Shown here one piece after another: positions 10,169 through 22,737 of a DNA stretch of 64,000 nt. The position numbers and the translations under genes are program-made. The stretch lies in the NCBI RefSeq assembly GCF_026151205.1, contig NC_087074.1, positions 2,790,001 through 2,854,000 of the forward strand, in the 5' to 3' direction. This DNA comes from Bolinopsis microptera (taxonomy: Eukaryota; Ctenophora; Tentaculata; Lobata; Bolinopsidae). The notes beneath the pieces were generated by a model that was given only the letters and a program-made list of their open reading frames with translations, had not been told where the DNA came from and searched no databases. Position 1 is the first letter of the stretch; the number at the start of each line of letters is the position of its first letter.

Positions 10169-10811
10169 CTTATCATGTTCATTCCAGTCGTCACTCTAGG
10201 GTGAATTTTGCCGTCAAAGGATGAGGCTACAACCGTCTAAGAACCACACTTTTCAGCTCTGTTGAGTAATACGTAATCTGGAACTGACTTTGTCGATTTA
10301 ACTATCACAAGTCTGTGGCAGCCAGGATACAAATAATACTGGAAGTGTAAAAATGACATTTGCCCTTGTTATTTGAATATTTCGTATCGGAATATATGAG
10401 CAATTTCCAAATTCGCAATCTTATGAATAATAATTGTTAAATCTAGAATTGTCCCATCCACTAAAGGTTTTATTCTTTCTTGAGAAAATATGTCACGTCA
10501 ACTTGCTTCCCTCATTATCGTCTGTAAGGTGTAGACTCATAATAGTGCAAGCTTTTATCAGCGTTGCTAGCCTGTATGCCTTCTTCTACGACTTTGTATC
10601 AATGCTTCAATTAGAAACGAGCCACTAAGACCTGTTTGGGCTTAATGATGTTTCGCTAATGAAATCATAGCTATGAAATTATATTTTGTTACATAATTAG
10701 ATATTTAATGAATACTGTCATTTAAGGGACTCAAATTTTAAAATAGGTGTTTTAATTTCTTCTCTTATTTTTTACATAATCTATCAACAATTGTTGTTGG
10801 GCAGAAGTTGA

Positions 10812-10974
10812 TTATGCTTCGAGTAGTTTCTGCATGCAGTTTGTACTTCTCCTCGAGAGAAGCGCTAAGTATGGAAAATCCACATGTGTGGCTTCCTTTA
10901 CAAGCTCACTCGAGTTGAGATCGACCAGATCCCTGATTGATTTGGGCAAGCTTGTATTTTTCTCCTTTACTGCC
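10812..10974 (-). CDS. Candidate exon, X minus-strand gene
   Basis: Follows an AAGCAG acceptor and reads 53 codons (KNTSLPKSIRDLVDLNSS, VKEATHVDFPYLALLSRRST) to a stop. The composition is protein-like. No motif is recognised. Confidence 0.4.
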
Positions 10975-11118
10975 CTGCTTAGTATAGTGACAATGGTTTA
11001 AGAACCAGAAGTTAGCTGTTAATTGCTGTTGGCCCAAAATTCGAGAATCGATGTGCATCTTGTCTTATTTACGAATATCATTGAATTAGCCTATGTAATT
11101 AAAGTTTTACATACATAC

Positions 11119-11267
11119 CTTACTCCAGAACTGACAATATTGCCGATTATCTTGTGAGTCCTCTTTTAGGATATTTGGTTTTCTTTCCACTTCCCATACG
11201 CCGCATGAAAACAATCGACCGCGTCGATTTTCAACTACATTTCCTTTGGGTGGTTTGAAAGGTTTTA
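11119..11267 (-). CDS. Candidate exon with Cys/Trp pairs
   Basis: Bounded by an AGCAG acceptor and a strong GTATGT donor, open for 49 codons. It contains KPFKPPKGNVVENRRGR, then FSCGVWEVE and YCQFWSK, two Cys-aromatic pairs that could form part of a zinc-binding site. This is one of the most exon-like pieces of the interior. Confidence 0.45.
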
Positions 11268-11507
11268 CTGCTTACTGTAAGATAAAATGAGTGCTAAATC
11301 TTTTATTAAAACTGTTTTTCACTATGAGCTGAACTTTGACTTCTTGAACCAAGAATTATCATTATTTATCATTTACATTATTTATTCGCTAAACTTTTCA
11401 CTTAAATACTTTGTTCTTGAGCTTCATAACCTGACGTCATATATTATCAAAGCAGTATAATTGAATCTATTGAACAAATTGTAAATACCGGCCTAGGAAT
11501 GCTGACC

Positions 11508-11670
11508 ATCCTGACAGTTATAGCATAGTATGTCTCAGCCCTTGGACGGTCTCCTTATAGGCATCTGTCTTCGTTATGTGAATTGATGCCCTTTTATGAC
11601 CGGATTCTATACAGAGCCGACCATCGAATGCGTCTGCGTGAGCCACAAATCATGGCCCACTTTAATGCGT
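11508..11670 (-). CDS. Weak candidate exon(s), X minus-strand gene
   Basis: Two short open pieces on the minus strand (KWAMICGSRRRIRW and ITKTDAYKETVQGLRH) lie back to back in different frames. The splice boundaries are unclear. It may be one exon with an indel or a chance opening. Confidence 0.25.
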
Positions 11671-12269
11671 CTTTTCTATTTATAACTCAGGATCGAACTC
11701 TATTCTATTTTTGTCTCTTCTAATAGAAAGCCGTTTTCGATTAAATTATTTACCGACACATTACTGTCAAATAAAAGACAATCTTACCAAGCCCCTCCGG
11801 GGATGCAGCACTAGATCTTGATTATACTTCTGGAAATCACTAGTTGTGTAAGGGTTGTTACAGCTCCTGTTTTCTCATGACTCAGAGAATATTTCCTGAG
11901 TCGTCAAATATAGATGTGAGTCGTCCCCCCCCCCCCCCCCCCCCCATTGATATCTCCCACGGATTCATCCTGAATATTGCCTCATGATTGATTTTCGAAT
12001 ATTTTTATCCTACTACCGCGCCGTACCAGCCAATTCGATTTCTAGTTCAAATTTATATCTCACTTAAGAAGATAATAGTGAGATATAGAATCTAATAAAA
12101 ATTAATCTAATACAATATTAATCTAACATAAACACAGTTTCCGGGAGAAGAACATAAACAATCGGTATATAATCATAGACATGTATCCAGCATTATTAGT
12201 TTAGTTATGTATCTGTGCATTTTTTGATTTACCTCGTCTTGCATCTTGATACCGGCGTATTGATATGTT

Positions 12270-12453
12270 TTGCAGCACTGGCTGCTTCAGCACATCTGGT
12301 TCGGAAACCCAATGCAGCAGGTACTTGACTCTTCTTAATCAATGCGTTTTATTTGTTGAAGGTAAACTGTACGAGATGTTCTCAGATAAATATCTCATGT
12401 CGCTGCCAGACAAGGCACATATAATTCAACGCCGTAATGAGTATTTTGTGTAA
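12270..12453 (+). CDS. Candidate plus-strand exon in X
   Basis: An open frame after a TTTTGCAG acceptor, closed by a GTAAAA donor-like site. The second half reads KLYEMFSDKYLMSLPDKAH and looks coding. It shows that X carries exon-like sequence on both strands. No family is recognised. Confidence 0.35.
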
Positions 12454-15389
12454 AAAGGGCGTTAATAATTTAGTTTATTTAAAAATAATTTTAACAGGTA
12501 AGCGGAATCTATGTACTTGCTGTAAGAGAATCATGTATTGCCTTTTAATCTTTGTTTATAGAGAGTAATTTCTGTGATGGTTAGATGTCTCGCGATTTTG
12601 CATACATTTCATACTTAATCAACTAATTTCAAAGATTGACACACGAACCAACTTTGCAGTAAAATTTGATTCATTTGGATAGAAACTAAAATTATTATTA
12701 CTGTATCTCCGTTAATGTTGTGAGGACCGGTTTAAGAGGAATTAATATGGTCGCGACCGTCTATCCTTGAGCATTTACTTGCATAACTTATCATCGCACC
12801 TAGATTTGTACCGACGCGTGTTCTAAAATGTATTTTAATTTTCCAATGTATTAAAAACTTCATTCTATTATTGTTAATTAAATTTAAATCGATCAAGTTA
12901 ATATTTATCCGATTTATTCTCATTTATTATTGAGGTTACTCAATTTAATTTATAACAAGAATAAATGTAAAATTTGCTTTTATCGATAATTACTGCTCTA
13001 TGGGTGTAAGAGTTTTTGGTCAGAGAGGTGGTTGGTCCCGTCTCGCTTTAGACAAACTCAACAGATAACATTAAATGGACCCAATAGCAAAGCCAAAAAC
13101 CTTCTCATAGTTGTCCGACCCAAATATAAGGAAAAAAATGATGTGAATTTTTTAATGTGAATAAACGTTTTTCTATTATATCTTCAGACAGTTGAAGATA
13201 GGGCGGCTTCATGTTACTTTATTGGGAATTCGATTTGTCAGGATAGCGGTTTGTTTATTGTTATTACACTTTATTTACTACTCTACATTCTCAAAACGTG
13301 GTTAAACTTTTTTAAATTTATTTGTTAAGTTTATGCATTGATGTATAATTGATATTTTATGTTACTGGTTATTATTGCCATCATCTAAATTATTTTCCAG
13401 GAATTCTAGACGAGTCGCGGTTAGCCTAATGCCTACATTTATAAACTATTGAGAGTAATTTTTAAAGACAAACCCTGCTTACTATTGCCGTTGTGCAGGC
13501 TGTCTCGAATATAGATAGATACGCCGCTCGATTTGAGTCACCGTACATCTGCTTCCGTTTTAGGTGGCCCCCGCCCCGGGGTTGTCTCATGTAGCCGGCG
13601 ACTTGTGCTAAGTTGACTCTAATGACTCTGAGGCATCTTTTTTTGTCGAACGTCTTCAAGACAGTACTCTGTTGGAAAGTATTTGATTTTTATGTCTAAT
13701 GACTCTTTTAACTCTATTGATATGTTTTTTTTGTTCAATGCACATGCTTATTGACCCAATGTCTGGCCAAGGTTACCAAACTCCTATATGATAACTGTAT
13801 TGTCTATGGTAATGTCTTAATTATTAAAGTTTAGTGAGATCACGATAACTATTCTCGGTTATATCATGAGGGGTAAGATTAGGGGTTAGTAGGATCCATT
13901 AAGAATTTATTTCCACCAGCCTCCTCAAGGAGATGACAAACTCTTTATGCCTTCATCTTTCTCATAAGAATTATGACCCAGGGTTTTCTGCAGCTACCAT
14001 CCGTTTGACTATCCACGCCTATGCACTATAGCTATAAACCGAGATGTCGTATGTCTCGATACCTTACTCCTGGACGAACCACCCTCCAGACACACCCACC
14101 TACCCCATTCCCTTCCAACCTGCATGCTCTGGTGGTGAGGCGTACTAATAATCATAGCAAAATTGAATGGGTTGATCGTGTGCATAACTGTCATATCCAG
14201 TTATGAGAGATGTCCCTTTCGCGGTATGTGTTTTGGTCACTGTTAACTAGTTGTAGTGCGAGTGGAGTAGTTCTCTTGTTCTTAGGTTTACCGGGTGTTT
14301 GTTACTTGGGCTCCTATAGATGGTTGGAGATTTTTAGATAGCAGTGGCTTAGCCTAATAAAGCCTGAGGTGATAACTTAAGTCTTGTTGTGGGGTGTTGT
14401 TCAGATTTACTTTTCTCTGAGGTTGTAGCGTTCAAAAATCATAATGGTTGGTAGTCTGATATAATTATCTTCCGCTTCGGGTTGTACTCACTGTGAAGAA
14501 ATTGTACATGGATTAATATGCTAAATTCTCACCCTAATACTAGTATTATATAATGATTAGATTCATTTTAGGTTAAGGGAATAATTACAGAGACTATTTT
14601 ATTTTATCATGACTCTGGAGAGATAGTCGCCTTCTTACTCCATACCTTTCTCTCATCATTTGTCATAATTATCTGTTTTTTCCCATTTCCATATTTTGCA
14701 ATGGCCTCTTCCTTCATCCCACCAATAAACCACTGGCTGAATTCCTTGGCGGAATGTCAAACTCCTTCGAACCCACGTCGCGAAGGTTGTATCCGTAGGA
14801 GACTAGAGAATCCCGACTCTCTGTTAGTATTTAGGAATTCGCTTTCGAACAGCCTGCAAAACTTAAGATATATGAAACAGTTTCGGTAACATAATAATGA
14901 GAAATTTTCCGCGGTTCCAGAACAAAACAATTGAAGATATATTTAATTGTATTAAGACCAATTTCCTATAGCAGTTTGCCCTAAGAAGAGTTTGTTATTC
15001 TGAATGACTTGTGAGTATTTTTTCCCTTATGGTCCGCGCCGACTGACCTCACATTTAACAGCTTCCAAAAACTATTCTTAATGGAAGGAAATTCTGCACC
15101 AAGCTGACTGATATTTCAGCAGAAACTGATATTAGGGTGTAAATAGAGTTAAGTTATCATACGCTACAATTTTATCGCTTTGTAATAGTTGTTCAATCAA
15201 TTTGCCAGAATACCGATATATGTCGATATAAACTTATTGAGCCATTACAGCGACCCAGCTAAGTTATATATATTTTACCCGTCGTCGCTAAATGTATTTG
15301 ACTATTATTTTCAGTGATCAGCCTTATTACCTGGCTTTAATTTGAAGACGCGTTTCTTATTCTCCAACCCATAGAAACAATTAAGTTCT
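12454..15389. other. Interior of X, no firm gene
   Basis: AT-rich, intron-like DNA. Short openings at 13462-13659, 14009-14206 and 14701-14889 exist on one or both strands. The 14050-14200 plus-strand frame is proline-rich and may be an exon, but none has both splice sites and a motif. A 20-base run of C lies upstream at 11927-11946. Confidence 0.4.
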
Positions 15390-15489
15390 CTAAATTTTTG
15401 GCAGATGATCCTTCAGCTCATCAAATGATCGAATAGAATTAGGTGGTCCTTCTATTGGTTCGGACTGCGTTTTCATTGGTCTCATCTTT
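15390..15489 (-). CDS. Candidate exon, X minus-strand gene
   Basis: Follows a good acceptor (GATTTTCAG) and reads MRPMKTQSEPIEGPPNS then RSFDELKDHLPKI to a stop. No donor is identified. It is short but clearly non-random. Confidence 0.35.
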
Positions 15490-15870
15490 CTGAAAATCCT
15501 GAAGGCACGTGAATAATAGCTAGTTGTTTCTTGTCTTGGAAGAAACGTCTCCGTTGTGACTTGTCGAATTGCCTGAATTACTAAAATACGTTATATGTTG
15601 GCTGAACGTGCTTATTGTGGATGGATTCTTAGCCTTTAATGGTATTGGGATAATAATAGATATAGATATTGTTGCATGGTATTGTTTTAATTTGAGGTGT
15701 TCCAAACATGTATTCGTTCTTCGGTATACGAATAATGGTTTCAGTAACAATGGTATATTTGACTATACTGCATTACCGCCAACACCCGATAGTGTCAAAT
15801 TAGAATTACAATATAGACACGCCTCAGTGTCTTCATATTGTAGGTGTTAATATAGATTAAGGAATGTTAC

Positions 15871-16006
15871 ATTCTCGACCTTTAGTTTATCAGCTAAACT
15901 GCTAGACATATCATCAGTACATATTTTATAAGCCTCCTGGGATAGTGGTGGCGCATGGGAACTCTGCATAACCGATTTTGTACAACTGGCAACACTATGT
16001 GTCTCC
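15871..16006 (-). CDS. Candidate exon, X minus-strand gene
   Basis: Begins after a classic polypyrimidine acceptor (TTTTTTTACAG) and ends at a GTAACA donor. It is open throughout, with ETHSVASCTKSVMQSS and EAYKICTDDMSSSLADK. Polar, with no recognised domain. Confidence 0.45.
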
Positions 16007-16510
16007 CTGTAAAAAAAGATTGATTATTATGTCATAATATTTTATGAACATAATGGTCATGATTATAACTGGCTTATCCATATCGTGTCATTGTGGCTAG
16101 TTGATTACCCATTAAACCTAGTTCAGTTGAACCTGTCATCTATCGATTTAGGCCTATCTTATATTGTGATAAGGTCTCAGTTAAAAAAAATGAATTGATC
16201 CGAAGCAATATACCATTTTTGATGATCGTGTAAAGCAGTTTCGCACGCTTCTCGTTAGCAAGATGTTTTGTCAGCTCAAATCCCTCAATCTATTATGGAT
16301 TTTGATATTGTGCATCATTTCCATCACAGCAAGCTCGCTGAAGTGCAGTGATACTGTGTGCGTGGTTAAACAATTTTCATCGCCCCTCGTGTCTCTGAAA
16401 ATGAAGGTGCTAGTTATTTCTCTTTTATAAATCTTGGCCTTTAATAATCTAATTCGCAACCATGTATACCTGTCCTTTTAAAAATTATGTTATAATTAGT
16501 CATGGCTTAC

Positions 16511-16626
16511 TTTCTTGATATTTGGAGTTGCATCGTAAATATCTTCTTTGCCATACGTGCTTTTGACAAACCACTTTAAACTTGCCCCTTCCTCTTCCGA
16601 CGTGGTTTTGGCCTTTGTGCTTCCAT
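16511..16626 (-). CDS. Candidate exon, X minus-strand gene
   Basis: Bounded by TTGTCGCAG and a strong GTAAGC donor. It reads GSTKAKTTSEEEGAS then LKWFVKSTYGKEDIYDA. Both splice sites and the composition support a true exon, of unknown family. Confidence 0.5.
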
Positions 16627-16723
16627 CTGCGACAAAAGAGTTAGGGTTAATTGTGTGCTTGAACTCGGATTATATTTATTTGCTACGCAGACTGTCTGAA
16701 CATTTTTGTTTCATCTTTCACAG

Positions 16724-17050
16724 GATTGCCAAAGGAAGTTGATGTTGAAACTAGTCTTCCTGTGGTGGGCAAAAAAACAGTGTGCCCGGTGTGTGAGAAA
16801 AGGTACTCCTGTCCTGCTAATTTAAGGAAGCATGTACGAAAGGTACACAAGCCCGAATTCCGGACACCATTCAGTTAAAATACTGCCCTGTGTGTGGTAA
16901 AGGCGATTGGGAACAGCCCATAGGTTAAATGCGCGCCACATTAAGGAACGTTCAACAAAATAAATTGTGTTGAGTGCAACATATGCAATATGAAATACAA
17001 GCAGCGTCGACTAACTTGTGGCATAAATGAAAACTGCCCACAAAGAGTAG
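16724..17050 (+). CDS. C2H2 zinc-finger exon and decayed fingers
   Basis: After a TTTCACAG acceptor the plus strand reads one good C2H2 finger, CPVCEKRY then CPANLRKHVRKVH (C-x2-C, H-x4-H), and reaches a stop at 16876. Beyond it, remnants of further fingers appear in shifting frames: YCPVCGKG (about 16882) and CNICNMKYKQRR with H and MKTAH (about 16970-17040). C2H2 arrays usually bind DNA, and some transposases and their partners carry them. The first finger is intact and the others are broken by several indels. It lies on the strand opposite the main X gene. Confidence 0.6.
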
Positions 17051-18016
17051 ATCTTGTACTCTATTAATAAACCCATGTGTTGATGTGACGCAATAAGGAC
17101 CATTAGCGGTAACAGCCTTTTTTATGAGTACTGTCAATTATCTGAGGGTGACAATCGTGAGTTAATATAGATTAAAATACAGGTGATTGTGTACTAAACT
17201 GATATGGCTAGCCAGCGAGTAGGTGGGTTTCAGATGTTATGCTGAGTGTCTATACAGATTTATTGTACCTTACATTGTTCTGTTTTTTTTCGTGGTTAGA
17301 ATTTGATGACTAGATATGTAAACAGTTATAATGAAGTTAGGTACTGGAACAATAATGCGTGTTTTACCTAGGCAAACTTTAACTGGATCGGTGGCGTTTC
17401 ATTGTATTAAGTTAACAGGAAGGGTCCTGCGCCCCGATTGCGATCGTCATTTCATGTCATTTTAGTCGTGTATGAGGCGGTGTAGGGTGTGGATGTGTAA
17501 GGTGTTTTTGGACTTTGATAAAACTGTTGTAGCAATGACTTTTGCAAATTCAATTTATATAATGGTATTATCGATGAATAAAAATGGTTAGCCAGGGACC
17601 ATTATAATATTATTATTGCCACTTTTAGCATGTAGGTTAGGTTACGATTGAGTGTACGTTTGTATATGCAGACAGACTTATTATTTACAACGCACTGAAA
17701 TCATATAAAAATTGCACGAAATGATAGCTTGAAACAAGTATCAGTTGAAAAGGCGCCGTTTCAGTACGTTCATAGCTCAAAAACAGACCGCTGTTAATGT
17801 TCCGGTTCATGTATTCTATAAGATAACTAACATCGGCAATTATAAGAATTTTAATGCAACACATTATTTCTGCCCTGATCGTGTTTTCACTGACTAAAAT
17901 GTTTTTTTTAGGATGAAGGGTGAATAGATATTCAGTTGGATTTGTGACAATATTTTTGTCTAAAGACTTCTATGTATTGCGGGATTACCCTGTCAGTATG
18001 TGACATTTATTCCTAC

Positions 18017-18185
18017 ACGAAGTGAAATATCATACTTTAATTTGAAAAAGGTGGGCCAGTTTCCAAATATACAGGTTGCCTCCAATGCTGGTATGTCAAA
18101 CATTTTTTGCCGAGCAATTCTCTCCACGCACAACAATGCAAAACACTGGATACCAAATTCTGCATCAGTCACGAGCCCACTCGTA
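18017..18185 (-). CDS. Candidate exon, X minus-strand gene
   Basis: A long opening of up to 64 codons on the minus strand after a CCAAG acceptor. It reads LVTDAEFGIQCFALLCVER, RQKMFDIPALEATCIFG and FFKLKYDISLR. It is hydrophobic with regular charge and strongly coding-like. A GTAGGA donor fits at 18016. No family is recognised. Confidence 0.5.
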
Positions 18186-18801
18186 CTTGGTAATTAAAAC
18201 TTATATTTTACTAAGGTTATAGACCTTCTTCAACAGTCGCTGATTCAAATTGACGCATTGTATTGTTATAATTTGAAATTTAGTTCACACCTATATAACT
18301 TTCATTGTTAAACTTTCATTATTCATTATTATTTTTTCTCAGGTGGAAGATGAATATCACATCTTGGTTTTATTACAATTCTGGCAAGCCTTCTCTATCG
18401 TAAGTGTTTTATGTGAAAGGGTTGTGATTTAAGAATATCAAACGGTGTAGTATTATTTAACATATAATAGGAGAGAAAGGACAGTCTTTTATTGTGACTG
18501 AAACTAGCAAATTTGGTTAAAATTACAAACAAAGCAAGTAATTTACTCGTGCCTGCTACCATTCTTGTACGATGGGGTCAATGTAGGGATCACTTCATGT
18601 AGCACTGTGGGACAGAATCAGATACAAGAGACTGAGAGCATATGTGTTGGATTGGAGAAGTTAGGCCCAGTTAGATATGCATTGAATTTTAAAACTATCG
18701 GATCCAAGGATTTCATCAGGATTTGGGGCGGCTTGAGGCTTAATCAGTCGTCGATAGTGCATTGGCCATGATTTCTTTATGTGGTGGTCTCATAGAGTTA
18801 A

Positions 18802-19184
18802 GGGGGTGGGGGGGGGGGGGGGGTGGCAACCATATTAAAGTATATCCCCGGGTCAAAATCGGAAAAATCCTACATTTTAATATACTTTTATATATACCTA
18901 CAATTAGTAGATTAGAAGATAAGCCATTTGCTAGCCCTTTGAACTCATACTTCATAAATTTTGGCTTCTTAAATGGGTCAAGTATCAATATCTTTGAACA
19001 AGACTAACTTTACATGAAAGGTAAATCTAATCCATACATTAAATAAAACAAAATTTGTCACATAATGTTTTATAATGTAGGTATATTAAAGTATATTAAA
19101 GTATATCCCGGGGGTCAAAATTGGAAAAAAAACCTACATTTTAATATACTTTAATATGGTTGCCCCCCCCCCCCCTCCCCCCAG
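18802..19184. mobile_element. TTAA-flanked MITE with G-tract ends
   Basis: Both ends are flanked by TTAA (18798-18801 and 19185-19188). The ends are long G/C runs followed by inverted GGCAACCATATTAAAGTATAT. A second, direct copy of the subterminal block (AAGTATATCCCGGG, then CAAAAT, then CCTACATTTTAATATACT) lies inside. TTAA insertion is typical of piggyBac and Kolobok elements. It has no coding capacity, about 380 bases. Confidence 0.65.
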
Positions 19185-19529
19185 TTAAGACGAAAGGGTT
19201 CTCGAAGCTTTGTACAAGTCGGTTATGCGCTGCAACAAAGCTGATATCGTTCTGCTTTTTTATATAATTATAACTGTGCAAGTCCGAAATGGGCCGTGTG
19301 CAGCTTCTAGGAAGTACAAATGACAATGCATATCAGCACACTGTATGGCATTCTTAGAGACCTGATGAGTACCAAGCGGAAATCATGATTGCCTGGTAAG
19401 CATGTTCACACTCATTCCGAATGGCCGGTATAGACTATTACAGCTACACTGTCAGCTTACACTGAAGTGGGAAATCGCGTCACTGATATCCTCCGAGCAT
19501 ACTTACCAGGATAAATCCTGTACCAATCA

Positions 19530-19625
19530 CAGCTTGGTGACCTGGCCCTGCCTGCTCAGACGGGGTTTGAACCCGGTCTTCTGCGTGGGAGGCGAGTGAA
19601 ATTACCACTACACCACTCTTTTTTA
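19530..19625 (-). ncRNA. tRNA-derived SINE head or tRNA pseudogene
   Basis: On the minus strand an A box (TGGTGTAGTGG, 19605-19615) and a B box (GGTTCAAACCC, 19563-19573) have tRNA spacing, with CTCGCCTCCCACGC between them resembling tRNA-Gly(CCC). The acceptor arms do not pair, so it is not a working tRNA. Similarity to a SINE head with a body running down to about 19400 is likely. Confidence 0.6.
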
Positions 19626-20701
19626 AGAGAAGTGAAGTATAATGATCAGAGAGGAATCTTCTTACTCCTAAGCACCGCAAGCACTAGTATACATCGGCTG
19701 TATCTAGTCCCTCCCTCCACACTCCCCACTGAGTGTTGCTTGCTATGCAAAACACAGTGTTTTGTGTGTACAGTTTTTCGGCTGTTTTACTTTCGTTTTA
19801 CTTAAATTGCACTGTGTCCGACTGTTGAATAGTGTTTTAATTTGATAATCTTCACACTTGTTTTCGTAATCCACCACAGCGCATGATTATAATGTAGGCC
19901 ATAATATGCTGTATAGTGTATAATATATATGTGGTTTATTTTCAGTCTTGGCGATGTTGTTTTGTGTAGTTTATTGATGTAGAAGTGCAGTGTAAACTGA
20001 GACGTAATTTTTCGTAACTGGTGACAAACAAGAATTGGAACAGACGTAGAGTAATTCTTCAAAGATCGTAACACTACGACTAGGGGTTATATTAGGTCAC
20101 GTTTTTAATAATAAGCTGGGCGCTGAAATAAATAGTTACAGTGTTTTACTGTCTGTTTTTAACTGTCCTCGAACTGCATAACGTAACTTTATAGAGTAAA
20201 GGTGAATTTCCTTCAGCATTAAAGGGACTGTAAGTCGATTGATAACCGGAAGTGCGATTGTTTTTTTATAAACTTGTCGACACGGATCGACCGGGACCGC
20301 TTTTTAGCTTGGCTGGGCTCAGAATAATCAATAAGCTGGGTCTGGGAATAAGGTCGAAACCGGAAGTATATCCTTCTTATTACCATGCACAGTTTTAGCT
20401 CAAACAGTCATGTCATAATAATGCGATTACACCTACCCTATCTATTCAATCCCACAGGTCAACACAAAGAGCAGGCTTAAGTCTTCTTTCTTCTTTTCTC
20501 CTGGTCTCTCAATCTCCAAACTTCCGGTTCTTAACACAATATCAGTCAGTTTTTCTGCGTCAAGTACTAAAAATTACACGTTGACTGACATTTTCTTAGC
20601 ATATGATAAGGATGATGGGATTTGATTGGTCAATGCTGGGAGCCAGGGAGCTGGTTGGTTGATCACTATGTGTCAGAAAATGTTTCCTTTCTAATACTCA
20701 C
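19626..20701. other. X interior, no gene seen
   Basis: AT-rich, intron-like. No ORF with a motif and no structured RNA recognised. Confidence 0.4.
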
Positions 20702-20785
20702 CAGTATCCAGATCTTCCAGCAATTGATAGAGGCCAGATTTCACATGAAATGTGATGAATTTGATCTTGGCACCAAATGAAGTAC
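20702..20785 (-). CDS. Candidate exon, upstream part of X gene
   Basis: Ends at a strong donor (CTG then GTGAGT). Open through TSFGAKIKFITFHVKSG and LYQLLEDLDTG. The donor is convincing. The acceptor (GCTGAG) is weaker. No family is recognised. Confidence 0.4.
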
Positions 20786-21234
20786 CTCAGCACACCTACC
20801 CATACTGTACTCGTGGATTCGTCCGGACTCCGGACGAAATTACTTTTAAGCAATAACAGATAATGTCTCACGATTAATGTATAACCAAAAGTCTTATTGT
20901 GGAATTTATGCATTTCTTATAATGCTACTTTCACTATTTTCAGTTTAGAATTCAACAAGATAAGATATTTTTCTGAAGCAGTCCTAGGTGGATGGAAATA
21001 ATTGGGAAGCTTTTAATAGTAGTATCGGAGATTGCCCTCATCTACGTAAGTTCCTAATTTCATAAACTTCTGGAATAATCATTTTCAGAGTCACAAACAA
21101 AAGTAATAAAGTTCGATTAAATTTCACAGTTGCTCAAGATTTGAACTCGACGCTGTAAGATGGGACCTCCCTTTAACCACTAAACGCCTAAGAAAAGTAC
21201 ACCAGTGACGCGCACTAAAATTCATTTTAATTCG

Positions 21235-22190
21235 CGGGACGAGTTAAGACGGGACCGGGGGTCCCGTACTTAAGAATTAAGAATTTATCATGTATTTCAT
21301 ATGTGTACATTAATTTATTTCCTAGCTTCATTTCTGAATTATTTTCAGAAGTGGAAACCATTGGAAACCGTAATCAGACCCGATACTGCAACTTGTAAAA
21401 GTAAGTGTTGGGTTAAGTTCTCCATTCTTTCCCTCATCTTCCGATGACTTATACTCCGCAGCTGCTCCCTTCCATAATACTTTTGGTATTGGTAGTTGCA
21501 CTTGAGCGGAGTCCAGATTGGTCGGAGCCTTTTTTTGGCAAGAGAGTCTGCCTTTTCGTTGCCATCGTAGCCTTTGTGAGCTGGTATCCATCGTAGTAGG
21601 ACTTGATTGTCCATTGCTAGTTGGTTAACAGTTAAGCTCACTTATAGCCGTGCTGGTGCTTTTAGATTTGACTTTGATGTTGCTCATTGCCATTATTGTC
21701 GCCTGGCTATCGCAGTTTATATTATTTTTCTAGTTTTGGTCCCAGTTCCCGACTCACTAAATATTTTTGCCGAGTGCCTACGGCAAAGGCTTTCAGCCCT
21801 GAGAAGACGGTCTTGAGTTGATTCCAGGTGCGTTTGATCTCCTCAATGGGGAGTTTGTAGTCTGTCCGCAATGTACACTCCTGATCCCCCCAACTTTTTC
21901 ACTCATTTTGGAGCCGCTCTGTGGTAACATTGTATATCTGCGTTTTAAAAATAGCTTTCATCTTCTAAGATCCTCAGTGGAAGCCTATTACTTTTCTTAT
22001 TATTACGCCTCGACGAGTAAAGACGGGACCGCGGGAACTCCCGTCTTACTCTTAAGTATTTAAGAATCCTATCTATGTAATTTCAGTTTGTGTATCATTA
22101 TTTATTTCCTAGCTTCTTTTCAGATTTATTTTCAGGAAGTGAGAAACCATTGCGATACCGCTAATCACGACCCGATACTGCAACTTTGTT
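21235..22190 (-). mobile_element. LINE RNase H fragment between 170-base direct repeats
   Basis: The minus strand at about 21430-21780 encodes an RNase H-like C-terminal part: DSQAAIMAMSNIKV, then VLLRWIPAHKGYDGNEKADSLAKK (split here as LLRWIPAHKGYDGNEK and ADSLAKK), as in jockey-type LINEs. A 170-base block at 21235-21400 recurs at 22010-22190; it includes the end of this ORF, so the second block is a partial copy. Frames are interrupted. It is a relic. Confidence 0.6.
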
Positions 22191-22737
22191 AAAATGAATC
22201 TCCTGTTTGCTCTGGATTCAAATGAACAGTCGACAATTTTGAATAAAGGGTTTACTAACTCTCCTGACTTTGTTTCGTTGCTGATAGAATTAAAGTCGGT
22301 CTAAAACGGAACGGTGACATACTATTGAAGTTATTGTAAATGAACTTGAAGCCTAATATTGTTTCAATCGGAGGCGTATTATGGTCGATGTATTCTATTG
22401 CGCTATTAAATCTAGAATTATCGTAGCAACATCTGCTTTGTCGTTCTAGCTTCACTCATTTTTTAATATTAGGTTAATGTGTAATAAAAATGATTTTGTA
22501 TTGTAATGATAAGAGATTCCGGCCTTTCGGAGGATAAGGTCTAAAAGATCTAACAATAATTCGTATCATAATCAGGATAGTCGCAATTGTTATAATTACT
22601 AATCTTTGACGCGGTTTTGCTTTATAAGTTGGTGATGTCTATAATCATATAACTATAAAATTCTACCAATTTTTATGAAACTTTTTACACGTAATGTTTG
22701 CCAAATAATTTGCAATCACTTTGTATCATATTATATA

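Noticed and set aside
18000-18197. Plus-strand 65-residue ORF
   Set aside because: The minus-strand reading has better composition and splice sites.
19530-19625. Functional tRNA-Gly
   Set aside because: A and B boxes are good but the acceptor stem does not pair.
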